From: Manihot esculenta
Taxonomy: Eukaryota; Streptophyta; Magnoliopsida; Malpighiales; Euphorbiaceae
Direction: 5' to 3'
Assembly: GCF_001659605.2 (NCBI RefSeq)
Contig: NC_035164.2
Span: 18,880,000 to 18,943,999 of the forward strand
DNA length: 64,000 nucleotides
Part shown: one piece after another, positions 22,901 through 34,006 of the stretch
Layout: every line of letters begins with the position of its first letter
How positions within the stretch are numbered: the stretch's first letter is position 1
The notes under the pieces: model-generated
The model's input: the letters and a program-made list of their open reading frames with translations, nothing else
Databases searched by the model: none
Told to the model about the DNA's origin: nothing
Program-made: the position numbers and the translations under genes

Positions 22901-25425
22901 CCAAAATGCTGTTTTACATTATTTCTGACTTTTTCTCCTAAAAAATAAGGGAGTCCTGCTAAGAATTTTTCTTTCCAAAAATCTTGGTTCGAGTCTTCCC
23001 TTAGCATTAATCTTGTTAAGAAGGTAGTTTTATAGTTCTGAAAATCACTTAACTTTTTACATTTTAAATTACTTAAAAGTTCTGCATTTTTGTCTTTTAA
23101 AAAGGAAGGGTCTCCTATAAAATGTAAAGAAATTGTTAAGATTAAAGTTGATACTGCATCTTGGATAGTATCTCCAGACTCATTGTATATAGGTTCTCCA
23201 TCATTATCTACCTGAACAGAATTTAATATTTCTAATTGTTGCATATCTGTCAGATGGTAATCCCACCATCCTTTTAGTTGTCCTGTAAATCCTGCTATAA
23301 TTATTTCAGCTATAGCTCTATCTGAAGCAAATGACTGGGTTTTATACGCATTGGCTGCCATAGTCATTTGTTGTAGCAAACTTAAGATGTTATACTCAGA
23401 TAATCCATCTATATTCCATTCATAGACTGTCGAAGCATTATACTTAAACTGAGAAGTGGTATTGGGTTTTTCTATTATTCTTAGGTCTGGTGCCCTACTA
23501 ACTATTTCTTTATGTGATATAGGATTTATTTCAAATTGTTTTATATCTTCTGAATCTGGCTGACTTTGCTCAGACTCTGATTCTTCATTTAACACATTTA
23601 TATTTCTAGATTGAGGAGTTTCTGGGGTAACATTTTTACTAGATTCTGAAACTTCTATTTTACTTAACTGGTCTTTTAGATTCTGCAAAAATTCATTTTT
23701 ATTTGCTTTTAATTCTTTCTGGCTTGAACTAGATATTTGGTATGGTTTAAACATGTGTGGTTTTATTTCTTTTCTCTCTTCTAATTCTTCTTCTCTATTT
23801 TTTAAAATTTTCTCTATCTTCTTTAACTGGGTACCTATACATATTAGGCTTGCATTACCAAAGTTGTTCTGCTCTATGACCTTTTTATCTGTATCACTTT
23901 CTTTAGCTATCTTATAGGGTGCACAAATTATTTCATTTTCTCCATGCTTTATTTTACTAATCGTTTTAGGTGGAAAATCACTCTGTATTACTTTATCATT
24001 TACTATCCATTCTGGCCTTTTATCTCTTACAGTTATTGGATTTATGCTTTTACTTTTACCTATCTTGAACCATTCAAAGAATCCTATTTCTTCTTTATTT
24101 TGACTGATAAAATTAAGATATTCTTCTTTTAAATTTTCAAATTTATGTTCTTTAATAATTTTATTTAGCTTACTCAGATTCTTTGTCTTTGTTATTTCTT
24201 TTAAAAATTTCTTTTCAATTTTTTCTTTACTAAGAACATTTACTTCTCTGTTTATATTTTCTGTTATGGCAGATGCTGATGGTGACTCTGGTGATGAAGG
24301 TGCTATTTCAGCTTGTTGATTTAAATAATTTTCTACCGGGTTATAAACTGCCTGAGGGACTGAAGCACTATAATCTACTCCTTTCATTCTAAGCTGTCTA
24401 TCTGGGATATCTGATGTAGAATATCTAGGTCTTACTATAGTTTGTAGAACTGGTTTAGGTTCATTTCCTTTATATGTAGCATATATTACCGAGGGTAGGT
24501 TTGAGACTCTACCTATATCTTCTGTTACTTCTGAAGATGAAGATCCTGTATACCTAGTACTTACACTTCTGCTAAACTTTAATGATACTTTACCGTCCTC
24601 AAACTGTTCAATTTTGCTCAAATTTGTATTTGGTTTTACCTTTTCTGGTTCTGGTGGAGGAACTACTCCTTCTAGTATCCACTCATCTGGTAAGGTTATA
24701 TCTTTCCATTGAATCGTTTTAGGAATTACCGTATTTGTTTTAGTCAAATCTGTCTGTAAGAATCTTGTTTCCCCTATTTTAGGTTGTAATTTATATTTAG
24801 TCCCAAAAGCTGAATTCATAGCTTTATAATGAATTTTATATATTAATGCTATAGGAATGGAACCTTGTTTCATCCTATAACTATGGGTTTTTATTTCTAA
24901 AACAATACTTTCTAAGATATTTAAATCATTTAATGAAATTGTCATATCTGGGTATACTTCAAAAGATACAGGTCCCTCACTAAGACTTGTCTCAACAGAT
25001 CCTAACAAAGAATCTTGAAAATTTAAAAATCTGGCATCTCTAACTACTGCTAATATACTGGTATTCAATCCTTCCCTAGTTAGAGGTTTTATTCCTACCT
25101 GGATTAATCCTATATGAATATATTTATATTTTTTACTTCTATGATGATTTAATGTTTTAGATGATAAAAGAGTTATTCTTTCAAAAGGTTTACTTAGTTG
25201 AAAATCTCTTTCCTCAGTTTTTATCACATAATCTGTTTTAAAAATATTTAATTTAGGAATTTTATAAATTTGTTCTTTATCTACTTTGGGAATTTCCCAT
25301 TCATCTATGGCTTTTACAAAGTCTTCCAGAATTAACTCATTTTTACTCATTATTCTTTTAATTTCTGAAGATTCAGAGTCATCTGATTTTACTGTACTTG
25401 CTGATTTACACAAAAAAGGATCCAT
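19927..25425 (-). pseudogene. Viral ORF1 polyprotein, copy 3, single stop codon
   Basis: The best-preserved ORF1: 1,833 codons including the stop, interrupted only by one in-frame stop at 21439-21441 (a Glu codon in the other copies). Landmarks by residue: movement protein core about 100-215 (IHIGLIQVG ... VVRDARFLNFQDSLLG), coat region about 660-900, CCHC knuckle C968/C971/H976/C981, coiled-coil-like Lys/Glu stretch about 1095-1140 followed by a Ser/Glu run, protease D1202-T-G, RT Y1553-I-D-D1556, RNase H D1702. The stop lies between protease and RT near residue 1329, so only the structural and protease half could be made as one chain. The domain order movement, coat, protease, RT, RNase H in one frame is a florendovirus/petuvirus trait. 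Confidence 0.9.
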
Positions 25426-25590
25426 TTCTTAGAATTTTGAATTATGTTGCGGCCACTGCCTGTTATACCCTATGACGCCTAACACTTTTGGCTAAAACGG
25501 GTTCAGTTGGCATACCCAAAACATATTTCAAAGTGTTTCAAAAATGAATTCTTAATTACGTATTTCCCTCCTACCAACAAAAATTTTTTG
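25426..25590 (-). other. Viral leader, copy 3 (primer site missing)
   Basis: Same leader as 17578-17742, but it stops before the primer site, where copy 4 begins in the opposite direction. Confidence 0.8.
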
Positions 25591-25620
25591 TTGGTATCAG
25601 AGCCAAAAAATTTTTGTTGG
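25562..25620. repeat. Head-to-head junction of viral copies 3 and 4
   Basis: CCTCCTACCAACAAAAA on the left is mirrored by TTTTTGTTGGTAGGAGG on the right. The bases AATTTTTTG (about 25582-25590) fit both copies, so the joint has about nine bases of microhomology. The inverted-repeat arms are about 7.8 kb each (17757-25590 and 25591-33440). Confidence 0.95.
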
Positions 25621-25769
25621 TAGGAGGGAAATACGTAATTAAGAATTCATTTTTGAAACACTTTGAAAATATGTTTTGGGTATGCCAACTGAACCCGTTT
25701 TAGCCAAAAGTGTTAGGCGTCATAGGGTATAACAGGCAGTGGCCGCAACATAATTCAAAATTCTAAGAA
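25591..25769 (+). other. Primer binding site and leader, viral copy 4
   Basis: TTGGTATCAGAGCC at 25591-25604 matches initiator tRNA-Met. About 165 nt of leader follows to the ATG at 25770. No promoter lies upstream, because the viral promoter is at the other end of the genome and copy 3 points away. Confidence 0.85.
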
Positions 25770-28700
25770 ATGGATCCTTTTTTGTGTAAATCCGCAAGTA
25801 TCAGATGACTCTGAATCTTCAGAAATTAAAAGAATAATAAGTAAAAATGAGTTAATTCTGGAAGACTTTGTAAAAGCCATAGATGAATGGGAAATTCCCA
25901 AAGTAGATAAAGAACAAATTTATAAAATTCCTAAATTAAATATTTTTAAAACAGATTATGTGATAAAAACTGAAGAAAGAGATTTTCAACTAAGTAAACC
26001 TTTTGAAAGAATAACTCTTTTATCATCTAAAACATTAAATCATCACAGAAGTAAAAAATATAAATATATTCATATAGGATTAATCCAGGTAGGAATAAAA
26101 CCTCTAACTAGGGAAGGATTGAATACCAGTATATTAGCAGTAGTTAGAGATGCCAGATTTTTAAATTTTCAAGATTCTTTGTTAGGATCTGTTGAGACAA
26201 GTCTTAGTGAGGGACCTGTATCTTTTGAAGTATACCCAGATATGACAATTTCATTAAATGATTTAAATATCTTAGAAAGTATTTTTTTAGAAATAAAAAC
26301 CCATAATTATAGGATGAAACAAGGTTCCATTCCTATAGCATTAATATATAAAATTCATTATAAAGCTATGAATTCAGCTTTTGGGACTAAATATAAATTA
26401 CAACCTAAAATAGGGGAAACAAGATTCTTACAGACAGATTTGACTAAAACAAATACGGTAATTCCTAAAACGATTCAATGGAAAGATATAACCTTACCAG
26501 ATGAGTGGATACTAGAAGGAGTAGTTCCTCCATCAGAACCAGAAAAGGTAAAACCAAATACAAATTTGAGCAAAATTGAACAGTTTGAGGACGGTAAAGT
26601 ATCATTAAAGTTTAGTAGAAGTGTAAGTACTAGGTATACAGGATCTTCATCTTCAGAAGTAACAGAAGATATAGGTAGAGTCTCAAACCTACCCTCGGTA
26701 ATATATGCTACATATAAAGGAAATGAACCTAAACCAGTTCTACAAACTATAGTAAGACCTAGATATTCTACATCAGATATCCCAGATAGACAGCTTAGAA
26801 TGAAAGGAGTAGATTATAGTGCTTCAGTCCCTCAGGCAGTTTATAACCCGGTAGAAAATTATTTAAATCAACAAGCTGAAATAGCACCTTCATCACCAGA
26901 GTCACCATCAGCATCTGCCATAACAGAAAATATAAACAGAGAAGTAAATGTTCTTAGTAAAGAAAAAATTGAAAAGAAATTTTTAAAAGAAATAACAAAG
27001 ACAAAGAATCTGAGTAAGCTAAATAAAATTATTAAAGAACATAAATTTGAAAATTTAAAAGAAGAATATCTTAATTTTATCAGTCAAAATAAAGAAGAAA
27101 TAGGATTCTTTGAATGGTTCAAGATAGGTAAAAGTAAAAGCATAAATCCAATAACTGTAAGAGATAAAAGGCCAGAATGGATAGTAAATGATAAAGTAAT
27201 ACAGAGTGATTTTCCACCTAAAACGATTAGTAAAATAAAGCATGGAGAAAATGAAATAATTTGTGCACCCTATAAGATAGCTAAAGAAAGTGATACAGAT
27301 AAAAAGGTCATAGAGCAGAACAACTTTGGTAATGCAAGCCTAATATGTATAGGTACCCAGTTAAAGAAGATAGAGAAAATTTTAAAAAATAAAGAAGAAG
27401 AATTAGAAGAGAGAAAAGAAATAAAACCACACATGTTTAAACCATACCAAATATCTAGTTCAAGCCAGAAAGAATTAAAAGCAAATAAAAATGAATTTTT
27501 GCAGAATCTAAAAGACCAGTTAAGTAAAATAGAAGTTTCAGAATCTAGTAAAAATGTTACCCCAGAAACTCCTCAATCTAGAAATATAAATGTGTTAAAT
27601 GAAGAATCAGAGTCTGAGCAAAGTCAGCCAGATTCAGAAGATATAAAACAATTTGAAATAAATCCTATATCACATAAAGAAATAGTAGTAGGGCACCAGA
27701 CCTAAGAATAATAGAAAAACCCAATACCACTTCTCAGTTTAAGTATAATGCTTCGACAGTCTATGAATGGAATATAGATGGATTATCTGAGTATAACATC
27801 TTAAGTTTGCTACAACAAATGACTATGGCAGCCAATGCGTATAAAACCCAGTCATTTGCTTCAGATAGAGCTATAGCTGAAATAATTATAGCAGGATTTA
27901 CAGTACAACTAAAAGGATGGTGGGATTACCATCTGACAGATATGCAGCAATTAGAAATATTAAATTCTGTTCAGGTAGATAATGATGGAGAACCTATATA
28001 CAATGAGTCTGGAGATACTATCCAAGATGCAGTATCAACTTTAATCTTAATAATTTCTTTACATTTTATAGGAGACCCTTCCCTTTTAAAAGACAAAAAT
28101 GCAGAACTTTTAAGTAATTTAAAATGTAAAAAGTTAAGTGATTTTCAGAACTATAAAACTACCTTCTTAACAAGATTAATGCTAAGGGAAGACTCGAACC
28201 AAGATTTTTGGAAAGAAAAATTCTTAGCAGGACTCCCTTACGTTTTAGGAGAAAAAGTCAGAAATAATGTAAAACAGCATTTTGGAAATCCTATACCTTA
28301 TAAAAAATTAACATATGGACAATTAGTAAGCATAATACAGAAAGAAGGATTACATATATGTTAGGATTTAAAACTACAAAAAACTTTAAAATATGAAATG
28401 CATAGAACTAAACAAGAGTTAGGATCCTTTTGCAAGCAATTTGATTATGGAACAATACAAGATAAAAGTTGTAATGGACAATGCTCTAAAACTAAGCCAA
28501 GAAAATACTATAAAAAAGATAAGTATTATAAAAAGATATATATAACAAAACCTAATAAAGAAGAATATTATAAAAGAAAAAATTATAAAACCTATAAAAA
28601 ACATACAAAGAAAAGTCCAGAAGACAAAAGCCAAAATAAAAAGTCCTTTAAGGATCTAACATGTTATAATTGTGGACAAAAGGGTCATACATCTAAGTTT

Positions 28701-31259
28701 TGTAGATTTAATAAAAGATTAAATGAGTTAAAATTAGATGAAGCAATAACAAATAAAATCCAAGAATTATATATATATTCAGAAACCTCGGAATTAGATA
28801 TAACTGAAAGTGAAAACCAAATAGATGAGTTAGCAACTAGCTCGTCTGAACAGTCAATAAATGTTTTAACTAAAGAACAGGATTCATTATTAGAATTAAT
28901 AAATGGTATTGAGGACAGCAAAACCAAAGAGAAATTTCTTAAAAGATTAATTAAAAGCTTTGATGAATCAGAAGAAATTAAAAATACCATGCCCAAAATA
29001 GAAAAACAACCCTATGACTTAACTAAAATATTAAGTAAAAATAAAAAACCTAAAGAAAAAATAACTATTGAAGAACTGCAAAAAGAAATTAAAACAATAA
29101 AAGCTGAGGTAAAAGAATTAAAGCAGCAACTTCAGAAAGATTCAAAGAAAATAAAAATTTTAGAAAACCAACTAGTTTCTGAACCATCCTCCTCTTCGGA
29201 GGAAGAAGAAGAAGAAGAACCTAGTAAAATGAACCAATTAAAAAATGATGAAGAAGACAATAATTTTATATTATTATTACAAGAAATAACTTCCAAAAAA
29301 TATTTAGTAAAACTAACAATTAAATTATCAGAAGAATTTAAATTAAATACTATAGCATTATTTGATACAGGAGCAGATTTAAATTGTATAAAGTCCAGTT
29401 TAGTGCCTAAAAAATTTTGGCGGGAAACGAAAAAAAAGCTAAAAACTGCAAATAAAACTAATCTGAATATATTAGGAAAAACAGAAGCATTAATAATAAA
29501 TCAGGATTTAGAAATAAAAACTATATTTCTATTATCACAACAAATAAGTCATATGGTGATATTAGGAACCCCCTTTATAAACTTAATAACACCTTATACA
29601 GTCAAGGAAAATTGCATAGAATTTAAGACAAGAAATAAAAGGGTTAAGATAAATTTCACAGAAAAACCAAAAAGGAAAAATTTAAATCTAATAAAAGTTC
29701 ATTCTATTAGGACAATGGAGATAAATTCAGTAATAAAGTCTAAAGAAGAAGATTTAAAAGATTTAAAAAACAGTGTACATGTAGTAAGGATTATAGAGCA
29801 ATTGGAAAGCGAAATTATAAAAAAGAAAATAGAAAATCTAAAAAATGACATGGAAAAAGAATTATGTGCAGATCATCCTAATACCTTTTGGAATAGGAAA
29901 CAACACATTGTAGATCTGCCATATGAAGAAGGGTTTGAAGAAAAATCAATTTCAACTAAAGCTAGACCAATTCAAATGGCACCAGAATTATTAGAACATT
30001 GTAAAAAGGAAATTAAAGAATTAGAAGATAAAAAATTAATAAGTAAATCCAGAAGTCCTTGGTCATGTGCAGCTTTTTATGTAAATAAAAGTGCAGAAAT
30101 AGAGAGAGGTACACCAAGACTAGTTATAAATTATAAACCACTAAACACAGCATTAAAATTGATTAGGTATCCTATACCAAATAAAAAGGATCTTTTAAAT
30201 AGATTATATAATGCAAACATCTTCAGTAAATTTGATATGAAATCAGGATATTGGCAGATTCAAATTCACCCTAATGACAGGTATAAAACGGCATTTACAG
30301 TCCCTTTTGGACAGTATGAATGGAACGTTATGCCCTTTGGTTTAAAAAACGCGCCATCAGAATTTCAAAGAATTATGAATGACATTTTTAACCCTTATTC
30401 AAAATTTTGTATAGTATATATAGATGATGTCTTAATATTCAGCCAAAGTATTGAAGAACATTTTAAACACTTAAAAACATTTTGTGGGATAATAAAAAGA
30501 AATGGATTAGCATTAAGTAAAACTAAAATGAACCTGTTTCAGACTAAAGTTAGGTTTTTAGGCCATTATATAGAACAAGGTAAGATCCAACCAATAGAAA
30601 GAACAATGGTTTTTGGAGATAAATTTCCCGATGAGATAACTAATAAAGTCCAATTACAAAGGTTTTTAGGATGTTTAAATTATGTTATAGATTTTTACCC
30701 AAATTTAAATAGAATGATAAAATCTCTTCATAATAGATTAAAGAAGAATGCAAAACCATGGACCCAGGAACACACAGATATTATAAAATACATAAAGACA
30801 CTAATAAAAGAGATCCCATGCCTATATCTCCCTAACCCTGAAACTTTTAAAATTGTCGAAACAGATGCTTCGGATATAGGGTATGGAGGAATTCTAAAAC
30901 AAAGGATAGAAGAAAAAGAGAAGATAATCCAATTTACTTCAGGACACTGGAACTCTACCCAAATAAATTATTCTACCATTAAAAAAGAAATTCTAAGTAT
31001 TGTAATTTGTATAAATAAATTTCAATCTGATCTTTTAAATCAAAAATTTCTAGTCAGAATTGATTGTAAAGCTGCAAAAGATGTTTTAAAGAAAGATGTT
31101 AAAAATCTTGCATCAAAACAGATTTTTGCCAGATAGCAAGCAATTTTAAGTATTTTTGATTTTGATATTGAATTTATTAAAGGAAGCAAAAACAATATTC
31201 CAGATTTTCTAACAAGGGAATTTTTACAGCAAAATGGGTCGAAAGAAGAGCAAAAATAA
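25770..31259 (+). pseudogene. Viral ORF1 polyprotein, copy 4, several breaks
   Basis: The original ATG is at 25770. Breaks seen against the other copies: an 8-base deletion just after 25799 (residue about 11), a one-base deletion near 27687 before the coat region, a CAG to TAG stop at 28362-28364 and a TGG to TAG stop at 31134-31136 in the RNase H region. Open stretches between them start at 25960, 27807 and 28398. The last is the longest (912 codons) and holds the CCHC knuckle, protease, RT with YIDD and most of RNase H. Substitutions include Trp to Leu before RYPIPNK in the RT. This is the most damaged of the three full-length copies. Confidence 0.9.
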
Positions 31260-32871
31260 AGATAAAGAGAGAAGCCCAAGTCCAACTCCTAAAGCCTTGT
31301 CTGAACATTCAGATGAGATCAGCAAGACTCAAATAAAACCCCAAGACCATAGCCAGACAGATTTAAAAATTTGGATTGAGCAGTTAAGCCAATCCCCAGA
31401 AGTCATTAAAGCCCTGCAAGGTATGGCCTCCTCTTCAGGAGCCTCAGGTATGAATCTAAACCCTAAAGCGATTGTACCCGTTCATGGTACAACTAGTCTG
31501 TCTCAAACGGTAGACAGTAAAGACTTATCAAATCCGTTGAAGGCTGTGGGTTTGCCAAAAATCCAATCATCTCATGGGTATAACACTGGATTTTATAAAT
31601 GGCATTTAAAACCTGCTTTTGAGTTTGAGATTGAAGTTGAATACGGTTTTAATAATATAAACCCATGGGAAGTAGTCAGAAAATTTTATCCTGAGAATTG
31701 GTATTTCACTCCGAAAGATATTTCAAAACCTCAGGATTATTATCAAAGTATTTTGGAAGAAACTGGATCTGTTAAAATCAAGCATAATTTTGATAAAACC
31801 CATAAGGATATAATAGCCTATTCTTCTATTCAAATTAAGAATGTTATGCATCCTAAAGATTGGCCTGCGCCAAGTTTATATACTGGAATTGCATTTAAAA
31901 AATTAAAAAAATATTCTATTTCATATAATTATTTTGATTATATTGATGCTTGGACCAATATTTTTAGTATTCAAAATCCTACAACAACCCATTCATGGTT
32001 AATATATTTTGATCAACATACTATTAAGACTGTCACCAAATTCCCAAACTGGTTCTTTACATGGTGGCAGTCTAGAGGTATTACTGAAGATATTTTATCT
32101 CAGGAAATACTTCATATATATCAATATTTTAAAACCAATTTTAAACCACCTCGGAATGAAAAATATATACCACCTTTGATGTATTTTGGGCTAAACTTCT
32201 TTTTACCTTGGGTATATCAATGGTATTTTGATTTTCAGTACGTGACAGAATTAAATATCCCTGTTATAGTAAAAAGGCATAAAATAAAATGGTGGGGAGC
32301 TTTCAGGAACCCGACCACGGAAGAAACAGTAAAACAATGGATCATTAAAAAGGCCCAATTTCCAGAGGCCTCATATGCTGGTAAATTAACAATGCAAGGA
32401 GAGCCCACATTTGGAGCCCAAAAGGCTCAATGCCAGGCCATGTTAGCAGCAGCTAAAACACCTGAAGAGTATAAGTTGATTTGTCAAAAAATGCTCGATC
32501 AGCTTAGCCCGGAAGTGTCAGTAAAACCGGAAGACAAACAATCTTCCAAAGAATCATCAGTAAAATCCTCTGGTAAATCAAAAATGAAAAAGAAAGCGGG
32601 CAGAAGAAAAACTAAAAAGTAGTCAAGCTCAGAGACGGAGTCGACAGCGTCCTCTAGTACGTCATCCTCCGGTAAAAACTCGACATCTTCACACTATGTC
32701 AGTAATGAAGATGATTGCTACAGAATTCTACCGCCGGTAAAAATCCGAAGTAAAACAGGAAAAGGAAAAGGTAAAAAGACAGCAAAAGTAAAAAGGGAAA
32801 AGAAATACAAACTAAAGCAGAAGAACAAGAAAAAAAAGGACACCTCATCATCCTCGACAGACTCAGAATAA
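31234..32871 (+). pseudogene. Viral ORF2, copy 4, premature stop
   Basis: Same 546-codon span as copy 1, but a CAG to TAG change at 32620-32622 ends the product after 462 residues, removing the last Lys/Ser-rich part. The aromatic core is intact, so a shortened protein is possible. Confidence 0.85.
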
Positions 32872-33440
32872 AGAAAGACAGACCAATTAAATCAGAATTT
32901 CGGTGGAAAAGAGTAAAAGATAAAGAAGTGGCAGAAAGATTATGTGTCAACAGTAAAAAGCATCAGATAAAGTGGCAGACAAAGCACTGTTCATAAACAG
33001 TAAAATCCGCGTGAACTAACAGTAAGGTTCTCGTGAATCGACAGTAAAGGCTTAGAATTTTCTATATAAGGGAGCCTCTCCCCTTGTGAAGGCACACCTG
33101 TATTCCTCTCTCTCTCTTTTCTCTATCTTCACACTCTTCCTCTGTAAAACTCTCTTTCAATAATTCTGTATTCAGTTATTAAATTTTTATAAAGTAAGTT
33201 TTATATCTTGTTTTGCTATAAACTGCTACTGTAAAAAGCCCGTGTTGACGGCAACTTTCTCTTCTCCCTCCACACTCAGACTTAACTCTGGGGATCCTAG
33301 GTTAAGGTTGCAGGAACCCAAGCCTAAAAATAAATTTGTGCTTAATTGTTGCCTAAGTATGCTTTGTGGTTGCGGCCTAGGCTGATCTTCCACATCAGAA
33401 ATTTGTTAATTTAGTAAACGATCCTTAATTTTTTGTTGGT
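32872..33440 (+). promoter_or_regulatory. Viral 3' intergenic region and promoter, copy 4
   Basis: The TATA box is at 33063-33069 and the poly(A) signal at 33329-33334. It points out of the array into the copia leader and gag. The viral sequence ends in GTTGGT, the first bases of the primer site, directly before a TA repeat. Confidence 0.7.
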
Positions 33441-33441
33441 G

Positions 33442-33468
33442 TATATATATATATATATATATATATAT
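33442..33468. repeat. (TA)n microsatellite at the right edge of the viral array
   Basis: About 13 TA units lie immediately after the viral end. TA-rich target sites are commonly reported for integrated plant pararetroviruses. Confidence 0.95.
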
Positions 33469-34006
33469 GCATATAGGATTCCATGATATATAAATACAAG
33501 ACAGCATAATTAAAATTGAAAGTTGAACCCTCACTATAAATTTTAAGTTTTAACGGCACTCATGTATTAAATATCTATCAAGACTAAGATCACCAAAATG
33601 TAGGTTTTGCTAAAACAAGATGCTTAGGTTATCGTAGTATGGTAGTATGAGTAATAGTTACTCATTTATTTAATTTGGTTGGACTTAATTAGACTATCAA
33701 AATGGTTTTGGACCTAAGGCATTAGATGGGGTAAAATATGCCTTTGACATATGATGTCAACACCTCATAATCTAAGAGTTACATTAGATATAATTGGTAA
33801 GCAGTTACCTACCTAAATAACTTAATTTTAAGCTTCATGCCAAAGCTAACTTGGAATTAGGTGAAATATAGATTTTAGCCCACTAAAATATTATTATTGT
33901 AATAATTCAATTTTGTTGAGGGTTATATTTTAGTGGGAGATAATTATTACCTTAATATTAATTTATTTTATTGAATTATTTATATTTGCATATTTTGTAG
34001 ATCATT
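33469..34006 (+). other. Copia leader, right half; no gene seen
   Basis: AT-rich and without a supported frame. It ends in TATTTTGTAG (acceptor-like, AG at 33999-34000) six bases before the copia gag ATG at 34007. With the donor-like site at 2987, the viral array may sit in an intron-like part of the copia leader (inference). Confidence 0.45.

Larger units (their letters stand above)
3127..33440. mobile_element. Endogenous pararetrovirus array, four copies (Caulimoviridae, florendovirus-like)
   Basis: Four closely similar viral genomes lie side by side: copy 1 (+) 3127-9911, copy 2 (-) 9912-17756, copy 3 (-) 17757-25590 and copy 4 (+) 25591-33440. Each has ORF1 (movement protein, coat region, CCHC knuckle, DTG protease, YIDD reverse transcriptase, RNase H), ORF2, and a TATA and poly(A) region. 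TTGGTATCAGAGCC lies at the genome boundary where that boundary is retained. There are no LTRs and no integrase. The two-ORF order with an unknown second product fits florendoviruses; a petuvirus-like or unassigned genus cannot be excluded. Different lesions in each copy argue against a simple assembly duplication. Confidence 0.9.

Noticed and set aside
3127..33440. The viral array as an assembly artefact
   Set aside because: Each copy carries its own indels and stops, and two junctions are inverted with different overlaps. Not excluded without reads, but the simple duplication version does not fit.
25591..33440. An intact, infectious viral genome
   Set aside because: All four copies have ORF1 broken by truncation, frameshift or stop codons.
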